A stretch of 64,000 nucleotides of DNA from Carnegiea gigantea (GCA_029747015.1 JAKOGI010000001.1:2524501-2588500), one strand, 5' to 3'. Counted from the stretch's first letter, positions 13,501 through 24,663 are shown. Notes: a model not told the origin generated them from the letters alone. Numbers and translations: made by a program.

Positions 13501-13847
13501 TTGAACTTGCAGTCCAGGATCCATTTCATAGGTTGTTGCTTCATGGCATAAGTGAGGTAATAGTTCCTTACACACATTTGCGAGTTTACAATTAAGTTTT
13601 ATGTGTAGAACTCATTTTATCTAAACGAGCGCCCATCAACCAATGTTTCCATTTGCAATAGTAAACCCCCTATTTGTGTTATGTGTTGGAACAGTTCTAC
13701 AATTTGATCTCAATGACAGAGACTCGAACTCGGGGATCAGAGACGGTGAAGGTGATGAAGATAAAAAAGAAGAAAAATGGCTCGGCTGAGCTTCCTGGTC
13801 TTACTCTGTCCCGTTTCCTTAAAATGTCCAAAGCAGGAATTTGGTGA
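10592..13847 (+). CDS. R3H domain-containing protein (R3HDM4-like)
   Basis: Seven exons: 10592-10655, 10791-10867, 12463-12571, 12711-12793, 13221-13379, 13455-13556, 13695-13847; 747 nt, 248 aa, phases consistent. The N-terminal two thirds resemble the R3H-associated domain (NRRSRRLLNDRLLMELVPRL, then LFSPPPWG), followed by a basic cluster KHSSKRRKSS (about residues 119-128). The R3H motif itself is HRLLLHGISEFY, with Arg190 and His194 in the R-x3-H arrangement; such domains bind single-stranded nucleic acid. The C-terminus is Lys-rich (KIKKKKN) and ends KAGIW. The reading frame is open for 82 codons upstream of the chosen ATG, so a longer N-terminus is possible, but the upstream part does not look conserved. 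An AATAAA-like signal lies near 14040. A decayed inverted copy is at 26.1-28.9 kb. Confidence 0.9.
12147..12347. repeat. Short direct repeat inside R3H intron 2
   Basis: The 20-mer GATGGACCGTTCACTTGTAT occurs at 12147-12166 and again at 12328-12347, with weaker similarity around both. It may be a local duplication or element remnant. Confidence 0.6.
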
Positions 13848-14472
13848 TCTCATCGGCAAGGACTAAGAAAATTGTTGCTGTAAATTGTTGTATCATTGAA
13901 AAACCAACAATTTCTTATGTTCTCTTGTGTGAAATATTCCTTGTTCATAATTGTTTTATTCATTTCAGAGATGGCCTAATGGCTAAGGGCCTCTCTTTGT
14001 CTATGTACTAACCACTACCAAGTTGGATCACTGTATGTAATAAATAAATATTCACTGATTTATTTTTCCCTGTAGATATGCAGATATGTATTGCCTTAAA
14101 ACTTAGTGCTTTATTTTTTTAACCTCTATTCCATCAACTATATGGGAGATTTTCTTGATCTAAAATTGTTTTGTAGTTTTTACATGCTCCCTTTTGTGAA
14201 AAATTTTTCCATAGACTGATACATGTATAATCCATGGATTCAAAATATGGCAGATCTGTGATGAAATAGCCGCATCGAACCGTATTTTAGCCGCAATATG
14301 GGGCGCGATTTCTGCAGTAAAGTGATTTTTTCCTATCGCGGCCGAAACTACAATCGCGACTAAAACCGCGTTCTGAATCCTTGGTGCAATCCCAACCTCG
14401 ATTTTTGTTAAGAACTTGTAACGATTTTACAATTTGAACTACTTAACACCCACTCATGGATGATATAATATA
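13848..14472. other. 3' flank of the R3H gene, convergent with the protease-like gene
   Basis: Holds presumed 3' UTRs from both sides. No other gene or recognised repeat. Confidence 0.5.
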
Positions 14473-15822
14473 TCAACTTATGCTATTGTTTGTTTTGAAA
14501 TTAAAGTTAGCACAAGTTGTTTGACGTAACAAAACAGAAGAACTAAAACCTAATCTGTTGTTCTCAAGATCAAACTGAAGAAGATTATCCTCCAATTGCA
14601 GCCCTCCGATCTGAATCGCCTGTTTATGATCATACTCATAGTTGATGGGCCCACCGTCCACAAATCCCAAGCACCACGCATCCAAATGCTTCCTTGAAAT
14701 CCTCACCATTGAATTCGCCCCAAAAATCCTCCAAACTACATCGTCACTTTGAAGCACGAGATCAACGTTGGGCACTGCCGGACCCACGCGAGTACTCGTA
14801 ATCCCGTCCGCAGAGTAACACACGCTGAAAGGCTTAACGGCGTTAACCCTCGTTAAGTTCATCGTAGAGGCAGCATTGTCGAATGCCGCTGTAAAAGCCT
14901 TCAGAATCGAGCTTTCCATCCTAGTGTATGGATGGACGGTGCTGATCTTCGTTCCCCCGATCCCAGATGTCTGATCCACGGCTAATAATGTCTTGTTTAG
15001 TGGGACCTCTTTTCCGTCAATTTTGACGGCCGTTACTCCAATGAAGTACTGGTCCGAATTTTGATTAGCGTAGGTGATTATGGAATCCGTGCAGGGATTA
15101 ACAATGAGTGGAGTGTAAATAAGTGATTCGGAAAGGTCAATTCCGGGAAGAAAATTATACGGCCCCATAGACCCATAAACGCCCACACCGGTCACATTAG
15201 GCTGGGCCGACCCAGGGAGGCAAAGTGCGAAAACATTGGGCCTGGAGAAGTCCCTGCTAACTTGCCTTGGAAAAGAGTAGTTGGCCCGGCCCAATCCTAA
15301 AAGCCCAACAACGCCTTGGGCTAGGCCCTTTAACAAGTATGACTTGGAGCACGAGAAGACGAAACCGGGAATAACCTGAATCTGACCCGGGTTTGACCCG
15401 TCGGTGGTGGGTATGGCAAGGGTGTCGATCATTGCATCGTCTATGCTAGCATTGCCGGTGATGGAGTTTTCGGGGAAAAGGGCGCAGGTGAAGTTACCGC
15501 AATCCGGGGCGGCCGGGGTGTAGCAATTGGCACATGCCAAGGAGTTGAGGTCATGACATAGGGTGGAGTTACAAGGAGTGTGTTGGTAAGTGGAGGACGT
15601 ATAGTTGTTTTGACAGTCTACCCAAGCAAATGAGGCACCAAGGTCGATGATTAACTTGGTGGGTTGTAGGGGGGTTTTTAGGAGAAGTGTGGTTGTGTAC
15701 TGGCGGGTGTGTTTATCTTTGGAGATGGGTGTGAGGAAGGATGCTTGGAAAGATGGAGGGTGGATTGAGAAAATAAGGAGAGAACAAAGAAGCAACAAAT
15801 TAGGGGTATTTAGAGGAGACAT
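14473..15822 (-). CDS. Aspartic protease-like protein, EDGP/GIP/basic 7S globulin type
   Basis: Single-exon frame of 449 aa, the normal length and intronless state for this family. Residues 1 to about 27 form a signal peptide (core LLLLCSLLIFSI). The fold is pepsin-like (xylanase-inhibitor N and C domains), but catalysis is unlikely: the first site is IIDLGASFAW (Asp60 kept, DLGAS rather than DTGS), and the second Asp is replaced in STVHPYT (about 294-300). Fourteen Cys are present, thirteen outside the signal. Further family segments are VVGLLGLGR, NVFALCLPGS, DQYFIGVTAVKIDG, WRIFGANSMV and the ending RLGFSSSVLLRQTTCANFNF. Relatives are apoplastic proteins that inhibit microbial xyloglucan endoglucanases or act as extracellular glycoproteins. 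It is head-to-tail with a second member at 18.2-19.4 kb. Which target it binds cannot be told. Confidence 0.93.
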   Translation of the reverse strand: MSPLNTPNLLLLCSLLIFSIHPPSFQASFLTPISKDKHTRQYTTTLLLKTPLQPTKLIIDLGASFAWVDCQNNYTSSTYQHTPCNSTLCHDLNSLACANCYTPAAPDCGNFTCALFPENSITGNASIDDAMIDTLAIPTTDGSNPGQIQVIPGFVFSCSKSYLLKGLAQGVVGLLGLGRANYSFPRQVSRDFSRPNVFALCLPGSAQPNVTGVGVYGSMGPYNFLPGIDLSESLIYTPLIVNPCTDSIITYANQNSDQYFIGVTAVKIDGKEVPLNKTLLAVDQTSGIGGTKISTVHPYTRMESSILKAFTAAFDNAASTMNLTRVNAVKPFSVCYSADGITSTRVGPAVPNVDLVLQSDDVVWRIFGANSMVRISRKHLDAWCLGFVDGGPINYEYDHKQAIQIGGLQLEDNLLQFDLENNRLGFSSSVLLRQTTCANFNFKTNNSIS

Positions 15823-15877
15823 TGATGGGAAGATGTAGTGGTAGTTTGAAAATACTGTGGAATGTTGGAATGGACAG

Positions 15878-15885
15878 CTTTTATA
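15878..15885 (-). promoter_or_regulatory. TATA box of the first 7S-globulin-like gene
   Basis: TATAAAAG on the minus strand, 56 bp before the ATG at 15822, giving a leader of about 25-30 nt. Good spacing supports this ATG. Confidence 0.6.
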
Positions 15886-15899
15886 GAAAGGGAATATGT

Positions 15900-16996
15900 G
15901 AACTTCTAAAGGATGGAGCTTCTTTTTTTGGGGGGGGGGGGGTGTTGTTTATTCTCTTTAATGTGAGAATAACGACCAATGAACATCCACTAGTAAGAAT
16001 ACTTGTTCTTTACAATGATGGTGTATGACCCAGCTACATTGACATCTGTCTAGAGCCAAATTGAGCAAGCAACTAGCTCTACTTTTGACTAAAGTTGGAG
16101 TTATAGTTATCCATTGTGCTCAATTCAGACAATTCTAATTATTTTGTATTTTTGATTTACTTATTATTGCTGATAATTCCATATTTTACGAGTGGAAGAT
16201 AACAATAGTAATGAAAGATGAGTAAAATGCATGACAAAAATGGGTGCCTACATATGTTTATGAGAACAGCATCTCTAATCTCGATATCAGAGGGGACAAT
16301 TCACCTCTAGAACACTCTTTTATTCTAGCTTACATTGCTTAGTCGTTTCATTTTACAGATCTAAAAATTTGAAAGGAGAAAAACGAAAATTGGAAAGTCA
16401 AAGTGGTAATTATGGCTGTCTTCCATTAAGGGTTTATATTAATGATTGCCTTAGGCATTAACTGGACCATAGCTATCCTCCTTAGATTCTCACTCATGCA
16501 GATCTTGCAAAGCAGCTGGCCAATTGGTAACGATTTCAAAGGAACCTGCTTAATTGTTGACCGTTATCAATTCAGTTAGACCTTATTATTACCATAAAAT
16601 AAAACGATTCCACGTACTAATTTCACTAGATTAACTTCTCTTTAGCTCTGCCCTTTGTATGATTAATTGCTTTGTATGCCTCAAATCTTTGATAATGATG
16701 CTGGTTAAGTGGACTCCTCTCCTCGTGGGACGTTTGGTAATGGCACAATTCTAAAATATTGTCTTTTGCTGTTAAGATTAATATCTGTGTGCATGTAATC
16801 TTGAGATTTAGATTAATTGATATCTATAATACTCATAAAATAGCTCAAAATTTTGAGAAATATGGAGCAACTGGTATAATCTTAGCCAATTGATTTAATG
16901 AGCTCACATTTCAACTACTATCTTAACTTGCTCTCCTACTAGTTTCGCTTGATAATTTTGACTGACGAGTATTCATCTCAACAGCTGTCATGTGAG
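15900..16996. other. Intergenic, no gene seen
   Basis: AT-rich upstream region of the first 7S-globulin-like gene with a T-then-G homopolymer at about 15911-15942. No coding evidence. Confidence 0.5.
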
Positions 16997-17699
16997 TGTA
17001 GGCACTAAAAAAATAATAAAAAGTGTCATATCAGAAAAATTAATATAAACTAATTATTTCGGATTAGCCCATTTAATAAATTTAATTTATTTAAATAAAT
17101 TAGGTCAAATCGTCTACCAAGTCATGATCCAAACCACTACCAAATCAATGGTCAAATTGACTATTAAATTGCTAATCAAATGAACTAACAAGTCAAAGAC
17201 TCAATTAACAACCCAATATGGCAAATAAGTTGCAAACCCTAATAAGGGAAGGGGATTCTTTCACTATAAATAGAGCACTACTCACTTCAATTCAAGGGGT
17301 CGAAAATTTATTTACTCAGAAGGCATTCTGAAGACTCAAATGATTAATTTCTTTAGAGGAAAACAGCAAGCACAATTAAAGCACATGTCATTTACCATCG
17401 AAGATAAAAAAAAAATCCGTCTTGATTGAGATCAAGTCTTTTAGGCTCTCTCTTGATATCAAATTCATTGAAGTTGATTGAAAGAAAGTCAAATCAATCA
17501 ACTTCACCGATATTTAAATCAATCGGCCCTCTTTCAAGTATAAATTGGAGATCAAATCAGAGGAATTATTCATTTGTTCATTTTATAATAAATATACAGA
17601 GATTATACACATATATACAAATATCAATACAAAAATCAAATTTGTTTCTCAATTTTTTGTCTAATTTATTTTAGACTCGAAATTTATATTTACAGTGAG
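16992..17699. mobile_element. Solo LTR (retrotransposon remnant) with 5-bp target duplication
   Basis: The 698-bp segment 16997-17694 begins TGTAGGC and ends TTTACA, so it has the TG...CA ends of an LTR with inverted TGTA/TACA tips. It is flanked by the identical 5-mer GTGAG at 16992-16996 and 17695-17699. Inside, CTATAAATAGAG (about 17263-17274) looks like an LTR promoter TATA box. There are no internal gag/pol sequences and no second LTR nearby, so this is a solo LTR left by recombination. Length and TATA favour Ty1/copia, but the superfamily is not proven. Confidence 0.82.
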
Positions 17700-18166
17700 T
17701 TTTACCCTCTTTTCAGTTTCCAGCTCTATTATATCTTGATAATTAATTATCATGTTTAGAGTTTATTTTTGGTAAGATTTTGTTTCGCTAAAAATTGTGA
17801 TACATGAGGGAGAAAAGAGTTTTGTTGGAAAAATTCAATTAAAAAGAGCGTAACTTATTACAAAATCATTTTCATAAAAGAATTTTTTTATGTACCACAT
17901 GAAGATCTTATGTTATAAAAACAAAAATTGAAAATGGAGGTCCACCATGATTATCTAGACCAAGGACACCCCATACGACTTGTTGTTGCACAAAAATCAA
18001 GAAGAAACCATAGCACGCAAGTTAAGATATTCAAACATCTCTTGGCTTATTCAAAACAGTCTTCAACGAGCAATCATAAACATTATTATTCCATTATAAT
18101 TCAATACAAACCTTGCAGCACACTAATTGATATTTAAACTCTTGATTAACCAGGCCATTTCAAACA

Positions 18167-19402
18167 CTAGTTCACTCCAGATGTGAAGTTGAAGTTATTA
18201 CAAGTGGTTTGGAAGAAGAACAACAAGCTACTAAATCCAAGCCTTGACTTAACCAAATCAAAGTGCAAGAAATTCTGCTGCATTTGATGTAATCCTATTA
18301 CCATTGCTTGCTCAGCTCTCTCACCACCATCAACAAATGCTAGACATGCCACATCTGAGGATACTTGTGCCAATGAATTGAATCCGAATATGGTCCAATT
18401 ACCTCCACTGCTTAGCTCCAAATCGATTTGGGGCACGCGATACCCAACCCTTGTGGGTACCAGATTGGTAGAATTCAAACACAGATCAAATGGCGCGACC
18501 TTTGGGACCCGAGGGATCCCTCTTGTAAGCCTTGAAAATAGCCCTGCAAAAGCCCTGTAAATGTGGCTCCTAAGAGTAGTGTAAGGTGCGGTCGTGCTAA
18601 GTTTAACCCCACCATTGCCTAGTGCATCAAAGGTGAGCATTCTTTTTAGGAATTTAACTGCTTGCCCATCGACCGAAATACCCTTTAGGCCGATGTAGTA
18701 GCCTAGAGGGTCAATTGGGTGTTTTAAAAGCGGAGTAGAACCCAAGAGTTGAGTCACATCCCTTCCGGGAGGGGGCAACAAGAAAAATGGTCCTTCACCA
18801 AAGAAGGCCACCCCTTGATCAGCAAGGCACAATCCGAACTTCTTAGGCGCTTTGGAAGTAGAAAACTGCGACACAAGGGAAAGGGGCCCTTTTGAAAGGC
18901 TAGCAATGCCAGAGGAGCCCTTAGGGAGAGCCTTAAAGAGAGTTTCAGGGGCACATGACATAAAGACCTTGCTGTAGCCTACCCTTGCCAAGGGATTGTG
19001 CCCATCGGTTGATGAGACAGATACGTTGGTGTAGGTCAACTGAGATGAGGCGCAAGTTTTGGTAATCGAGTTCGAAGGCGAGGTGGAACAAGTACAAGAT
19101 GGGGTTTTGAGGGGGATTTTTGGAACTTCCAGATGGCAAAAGGGGGGTTTATAAGACTGAGCAGCTACACATTGTGAAGTGTGGCAAGAGACGAGAGGAA
19201 ATCCCTTAGAACAATGGTGCCAAGAGAAGGGTGACTGGATATCGATTACGAGTTTTTCTTTTTGGTTGAGAGTTATGGCCAAAAGAGAGGAAGAAGGGTC
19301 AGGTTGTGTGATAGGAGCAACCAGTGCCTTGGGCGGTTGAGCTGCAAAACTGAAGCATGAAAGAGCTAGAAAGCAGCATGTCAAGTAAAGGAATTTGGCC
19401 AT
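18167..19402 (-). CDS. Aspartic protease-like protein, basic 7S globulin type (second copy)
   Basis: Intronless frame, 411 aa from the chosen ATG (426 aa from the upstream ATG at 19447). I choose 19402 because the TATA box is only 11 bp before the upstream ATG, so that codon would normally lie outside the mRNA; the downstream Met also begins a textbook signal peptide (MAKFLYLTCCFLALSCFSFA). The pepsin-like fold is recognisable (KLVIDIQSPFSW; GSSGIASLSKGPLSLVSQF; GYYIGLKGISVDG; WTIFGFNSLAQV; SRLGFSSLLFFFQTTCNNF). The first active-site motif is degraded to DIQSP and the second is LSTTAPYT without Asp, so it is probably a non-catalytic inhibitor or storage/receptor-type protein. It is clearly diverged from its neighbour at 14.5 kb, so the tandem is old. 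Confidence 0.9.
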   Translation of the reverse strand: MAKFLYLTCCFLALSCFSFAAQPPKALVAPITQPDPSSSLLAITLNQKEKLVIDIQSPFSWHHCSKGFPLVSCHTSQCVAAQSYKPPFCHLEVPKIPLKTPSCTCSTSPSNSITKTCASSQLTYTNVSVSSTDGHNPLARVGYSKVFMSCAPETLFKALPKGSSGIASLSKGPLSLVSQFSTSKAPKKFGLCLADQGVAFFGEGPFFLLPPPGRDVTQLLGSTPLLKHPIDPLGYYIGLKGISVDGQAVKFLKRMLTFDALGNGGVKLSTTAPYTTLRSHIYRAFAGLFSRLTRGIPRVPKVAPFDLCLNSTNLVPTRVGYRVPQIDLELSSGGNWTIFGFNSLAQVSSDVACLAFVDGGERAEQAMVIGLHQMQQNFLHFDLVKSRLGFSSLLFFFQTTCNNFNFTSGVN

Positions 19403-19457
19403 TTTTGTAAGAACCGAATGAACAAGACTGGCAATACTATGACGCATTGATGCCCGT

Positions 19458-19466
19458 CTATATATA
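19458..19466 (-). promoter_or_regulatory. TATA box that decides the start of the second 7S-globulin-like gene
   Basis: TATATATAG on the minus strand. Transcription about 30 bp downstream would begin near 19430, after the ATG at 19447 and before the ATG at 19402. Confidence 0.55.
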
Positions 19467-19469
19467 ATG

Positions 19470-20689
19470 TTCTTGCCATTTCGAAATAGTTAAATAACAA
19501 TGTAATACGTGCGGAATGGTCAGAGTTACTGTGAATTTTCCATATTTTATAGTGCTTTGACTTTGGGTTTTTAATGGGCAAGATTGGATGGCTAAAAGAC
19601 AATCATTCCCTTCAATGAACAAGAACGGCCTACATTTTCAACATATATAATAAAAAAATATATAAGAAGTTAATATTATAGATTCATCCAAATAATTTGC
19701 ACTTTTTTTTGAAAATAGGGTCTCATATTTAATGTAAGAAATGTACTCTTGATTAGAGTAACAATAATTCAATTCTAGCTAATGCACGCACATAAAGCAA
19801 AGCCTTTATCATGTTCCTAGGTGTACAAACTCCTTCAAGCCACATCAGCGTCACTTATTAAAAATTATCTATATGATAAATACACGCTGAAAAAATATAT
19901 ATACATGATAAGTAGGAGTAGACATTCCTAAATGTATGATACACATCACCAAGATATTCTCATATTCTTCTTCAATCTTCATGTTAGTTTTAAATCAATA
20001 TAATCTTTGCTATTGCATCTGGAATAACTGACTAATGATTCAAGGCATTAAGTGTTCCTAAAGCTTCAATTTCAAAGCTGTTACTTCTATTCTATTACGC
20101 ATGATACGGCATATAATTAAGATTGAGCAAACGAATAAACAAACCATCTTTAAAAAGAGAAGCTTCTGTGAGTGGTTTCAGTCTCAGAAAACAGTTTTTG
20201 CCGTTAAATTTTTTCGCATGCTAAATCAACTGCAACCCTATAAATTTCCCAGTTAATGCTCACATGCCAATCACTTGAAAGTAATAATCGCCATGATAAA
20301 AGAAATAAATAGAGTGAATCACGCATCAACAGGAAGTCATGCTTTCTCGAAGGATCAAAACTCCCACACCTGCACGGAAAACAGGGGCCAGGGCAATAAA
20401 AATAACACTAATAATATTATATCCACGGCAGCCAAAGTTTACAAGCAAGCAATTTCCCTGGTCTACAAATGCGGCAACCCTACCTTCTACCAACATCAAT
20501 GTCCTTCAATCCAAATAAAAGATCATGTTCCTAAACATTGCCGGCCTAACATAAAGCATTTTGGAGAACACCACAACGCTGCACTCAAGATCTGCCTCGG
20601 ACTAGTTTTCGCTGACGCATTGCTCCCCCCGCACATAAGAGTTGTTTACAAGGACAACACAAACAAAGGTCTCACCAGATGCCATACGA
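19470..20689. other. Intergenic, no gene seen
   Basis: Upstream DNA of the protease-like gene and 3' flank of SmD1. The long open frame on the plus strand (20275-20760) crosses the GC-rich Arg-Gly coding exon of SmD1 in antisense and is not taken as a gene. Confidence 0.5.
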
Positions 20690-23600
20690 CTAACGACCAC
20701 GGCCACGCCCACGTCCGCGACCACGGCCACGCCCACGTCCCACAGGTCTTCCTGAAATAAGGACAAAAAGAGAATGTTAGTATTGTGATTCATGCGATTA
20801 GAATATTTACGGATCGGATTAATGTGATTAGAGTATTTAGGGATAGGCAATAGAGGGAATTAGCAATACCTGCTGCTGCCTTTTTGGGTTTGACCCTAGG
20901 GGTTTCTTCCACAAGCAGAGTTTCGAGATTTAGGCTGTCGGGAAGAATGTAATATCGAATATTGTTCCCACGTACACTCAAATGATCCATAGTTACTGGA
21001 TTTTTTCCCTTTGGTGTGAGTTTAACGGTCTTCAAATGTGTGTTCATGCTAATGTCAACACCTAGCAGTGTGAGACGTTATGTCAGTACAAATTCTGACA
21101 GCTGGAAATAGGAAGACAATAAGAAAAGACTCCAACGGTATACTGCAAATCATGTAAGTGAGATAAATTGACTTGGGATAGAGAGAATGTAACATCTCAA
21201 GGGAGTGGCAATTTGAAATTTGAATAGTTTCTACCTTTTAATTGTTCAGAAACAGGGATGAAATTCCATTGTTCAGAAAGGAAGATGCTAGGCATGAACA
21301 AGCAAATAACAAACAATCCTAGCCTATCAGAAAATGGTCTAAGGCAGGACAGAATGACTTCCATGAGATCTCAGATAAAACATAACAGCATCTGCTCTAA
21401 ACTATCTGAAGCACAGTACATTGGTTCTGATAGGAAGCCCAAAGGGAGAGAAAGCTGGCTGCCATTCTTAAGGGTTTCGACAAATACCATCAAGCTAAAT
21501 AGGAAATCTTTGCATAATGATAGTACAGTGATCTCAAATGGATTTCCGCTTTCTGCACACTTTATGAGAGTTTAAAGTGGGAGCAAGAGTTCAAATCAAA
21601 ACTACCTAGAGTGTCTCATGTCCAAAGCAATATTACACTATTAGTAAATTGTTGAAATTTCTTGTGGCTTGGAAATAGGAAAGCTTTTAGCGTGTTAGTT
21701 TTCTAAATCAATCATACACCACCTCCTGCTTAGGAAGGTCTCATTGAGTGGGAAGCCAAAGAAAAGGGTGCACAGATTACTTCAGATGCCAATTTTTAGA
21801 CTGTGGACACAAAGAAACAGAGAAGTTTTTCATTGTGACCAAAAATGTTAAAGCACCTTGACGACACAAGGGTCAAGACTTTCCAATTTTTGGATGACAG
21901 GGAGTTTTGCTCTTCTGCATAGGAAGTTTCACGTTTTGTTGACAGTCTTTATGGGAGTTGTATATAACTTCTTTTTGCTATGCTATTTATGCAACTTCTC
22001 AACCTAAACCAAAAGCCACCAGTGGTTTATTTGCTTATTCATGAAATCTAAAAACTAGATCAAAAGAATGCATGTAAACTATAGTAAAAGATGATGCTCT
22101 TCAATCAGTCACAATACACATCTCTTATGAGATCTGGTTACAGACTGAGGAAGTACAGCAATATTCTATTCAATGGCTTAGCAATTGAAGAAAATAAGAA
22201 CAGAGAGGCAAGAAGCAGCACTTTCTTTTCCCCTACAGGTAATGAGTACAGAGCCTTCAGGAGCAGACGCTCACAACGATGTACAAAGCCTAAAGCCTAA
22301 AAGAAAAATGGTTGAAAGTATAGGCTGATAGATTCCAAGGCCAAGTGATGTCTGAGTAAAATCATAAAAGAAACCATCAAATCTTTGAGGTAAATGTAGA
22401 AAAGAGAAAATTCAAAGGCAGGACATCATGGACTAATACGCAGAGACATCCCTGCCAGGAAAAAATATATATATTATGACGCAATCATGGTGAAAGGTGT
22501 AAGAGCTTTGGACAAAACACAGACAATTTACCATCATATGCATCGACATCTTGGGGAGGGGGGAAGCAACAAGCCCAGAAAACAGATAATCCTTCACACA
22601 TCAGCAGCACTATTAAGGCTGATTCATTCAACAACATTCTAGGAAAGATCACCACCTGTGTCCACTTAAAAGGAGGTTCCAATCATCACAAGCACAAGAT
22701 AAAAAGATCAAGAATGTAGTCACAATTGCAGTCACAAAATTGCAGTAGCAGGCTCTTATTATACCTTGTAATAGTTGGCAATCCCTGTGGTCTCAACCAA
22801 CAAGAATCTATATCAATCTATCATCAAAACATTCACTCGACTTCAAGGGTTTCCTTTTCAAGTGTTCAACTCAATTCTTCAGTGGTACGGCATCACAACG
22901 CAAATTTCTTTAGGCCCAACACTAAACCATGGAACCCAATCTTGAAACCCTAATGCGTAAGGGCTACCAAAGTTGCTTGGGGTAAATGTATGTTGTTATT
23001 TCCATTACGCTAGATGTGACATCTAAATTGCTATGGAACTTGACCAAGGACTGAAAACCAGCTATCCACTTCCCAATTGACCTTCTTTTCTCCAAGTGGG
23101 AAAACATTCAAATGCCTTCACAACTAACCTTCAAGCATCTGTACAAGCATACCATCAAAACCTCTTCCAACCATTCCCAAGTAGCCCATGCCCTCAACTT
23201 TCCGAGCAGTTAAGTCATTCGTAAATGATAAAACTCTTCCAACTCCTAATCTCCATCTAACCTTCAAGCATGTGTACAAGTATTCCCATCAAAATCTCTT
23301 CCATCCATTCCCAAGCAGCCCATTCCTCAATTTTCCGAGTAGTTAAGTCATTTGTAAATGATAGAAACCACAAATCACCTGCATCACAGGAATGCTCCAC
23401 TAATATGCAGCAACCATGTAAATAACCCTTTTTCTTTTTCACATGAGCTACCACTCACTTTCTCCAATCCCTCGAGTACACCGCCCCCCCCCCCCCAAAA
23501 AAAAAAATACCGGAGGAAGGAAAAGAAAATCTAAGTATCCATAACTATCAATGGCATCATAAGAGTACAGATCTCACTGATAGCAAAGAGACATTTAAAC

Positions 23601-23936
23601 ATATCAAGTATCACCACAAATTCAGCCATTCATTGTCTAGAATTTTACACCGACTAAAGTTGCAAAGGGTTTAACAAATACCTAAAACAACCTATTTGGC
23701 CGTAAAGAAATTAAAATAAATCGCGAAAAGAAATCATACAAAAAGGGGGAGAGAAACCTGTAATAGTTCCATGAACAACAGTGCCATTCTTGAGCTCAAT
23801 CGAAACAGTTTCGTTGTTCAATTTCATCAAAAACCTGTACATCCAGAAGTCATGACTCAATTTAGCGTAGCGAAAGCTAGTAGACTATAAGACCGACATG
23901 AAAATGATGATGAAAAGCTTACCGAACGAGCTTCAT
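20690..23936 (-). CDS. SMD1: Small nuclear ribonucleoprotein SmD1
   Basis: Four exons on the minus strand: 23936-23923, 23834-23758, 21061-20870, 20751-20690; 345 nt, 114 aa. SmD1 is one of seven Sm proteins forming the ring on U1, U2, U4 and U5 snRNAs in the nucleus, needed for pre-mRNA splicing. The Sm fold covers residues 2 to about 74: [20 protein letters not shown] (Sm1 region), [20 protein letters not shown], then [19 protein letters not shown] (Sm2). The C-terminus after KPKKAAAG is a run of Gly-Arg dipeptides, the usual site of arginine methylation. The first coding exon has only 14 nt. Intron 2 is 2.7 kb and contains a 105-bp duplication and homopolymers. Confidence 0.96.
23126..23363. 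repeat. 105-bp direct duplication in SmD1 intron 2
   Basis: 23126-23230 and 23259-23363 are near-identical copies, both beginning AACCTTCAAGCAT and ending GTAAATGATA, with 28 bp between them. Confidence 0.85.
23483..23507 (+). repeat. C-tract/A-tract in SmD1 intron 2
   Basis: A C run followed directly by an A run, like the tract at 3475. Confidence 0.8.
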
Positions 23937-23988
23937 CTTGTCGCAATGGAGGGAGGAAGGAAGAGAGGGGGGACTGTGTATGCTTTCT

Positions 23989-23997
23989 AGGGTTTTG
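23989..23997 (-). promoter_or_regulatory. Telo-box-like motif in the SmD1 5' region
   Basis: AAAACCCTA on the minus strand, 53 bp before the ATG. Telo-boxes are common in promoters and leaders of plant translation and RNA-processing genes. Confidence 0.45.
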
Positions 23998-24268
23998 CGG
24001 CGAGACTCTGAAAAAAGCCAGTCAGTGGGCGGGAGAAAGACCGAGGACCAGCTTCTAGTTCTATCTCTAGCTCGCTGTTTCCTTTGTTTTTTTTGGTTTT
24101 TTTTGTTTTAACCCAAAAAAAAAAAAAAATGGTTAACCTTTTTTTTTAAATGAAAAGGTGTGTTCTGTAACTTGTGTCACTAATTCCAAAATTTGAATAT
24201 TGATCACTTTGATTTAATTTGTCTCATAAGATATACATTTAATGTGAATTTCTTGGCATTACTTTAAG

Positions 24269-24663
24269 AGCATCTGTAATGTAAGGCTCCTGAGCCAAAA
24301 ATTTGGCTCGCGGTCCAAAAAACACCATGCATCAGTAATCCGCTTCGCTCGCCCCATGGTCTAGCTCATGTCCATGATCCACCCCCCACACATTTTTTCT
24401 TTTTCTTTTTTTGCCAACTAAGCTCTTAAAAGTCTAAAACCCAACAATATATTAATGGTGAGGTCTCTAAAATATTATTTTATTTGGTGATCCAAGTTGG
24501 TGATCTCTAGGATATAGAGGAGAGAGAAAAAGTTAACTTGTGAGATGATGTGTAGGGTGTAGGCCCCCACTTGTGATCTAAAATTATGGATCACCATTGC
24601 ATATGCTAAAAATGATAATGCATTGTTGATGGTTACCTCCGTATTAAGGTGTTCATAGCCCAC
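24269..24663. mobile_element. Possible MITE with imperfect terminal inverted repeats
   Basis: The left end (AAGAGCATCTGTAATGTAAGG) partly matches the reverse complement of the right end (ATGAACACCTTAATACGGAGG). The interior is non-coding. The left end resembles common plant MITE termini. No clear target duplication seen. Confidence 0.35.

Noticed and set aside
20275..20760. 161-aa plus-strand open frame with a His/Gly-rich end
   Set aside because: Its C-terminal part is the antisense of the SmD1 Arg-Gly exon and the rest is low-complexity.
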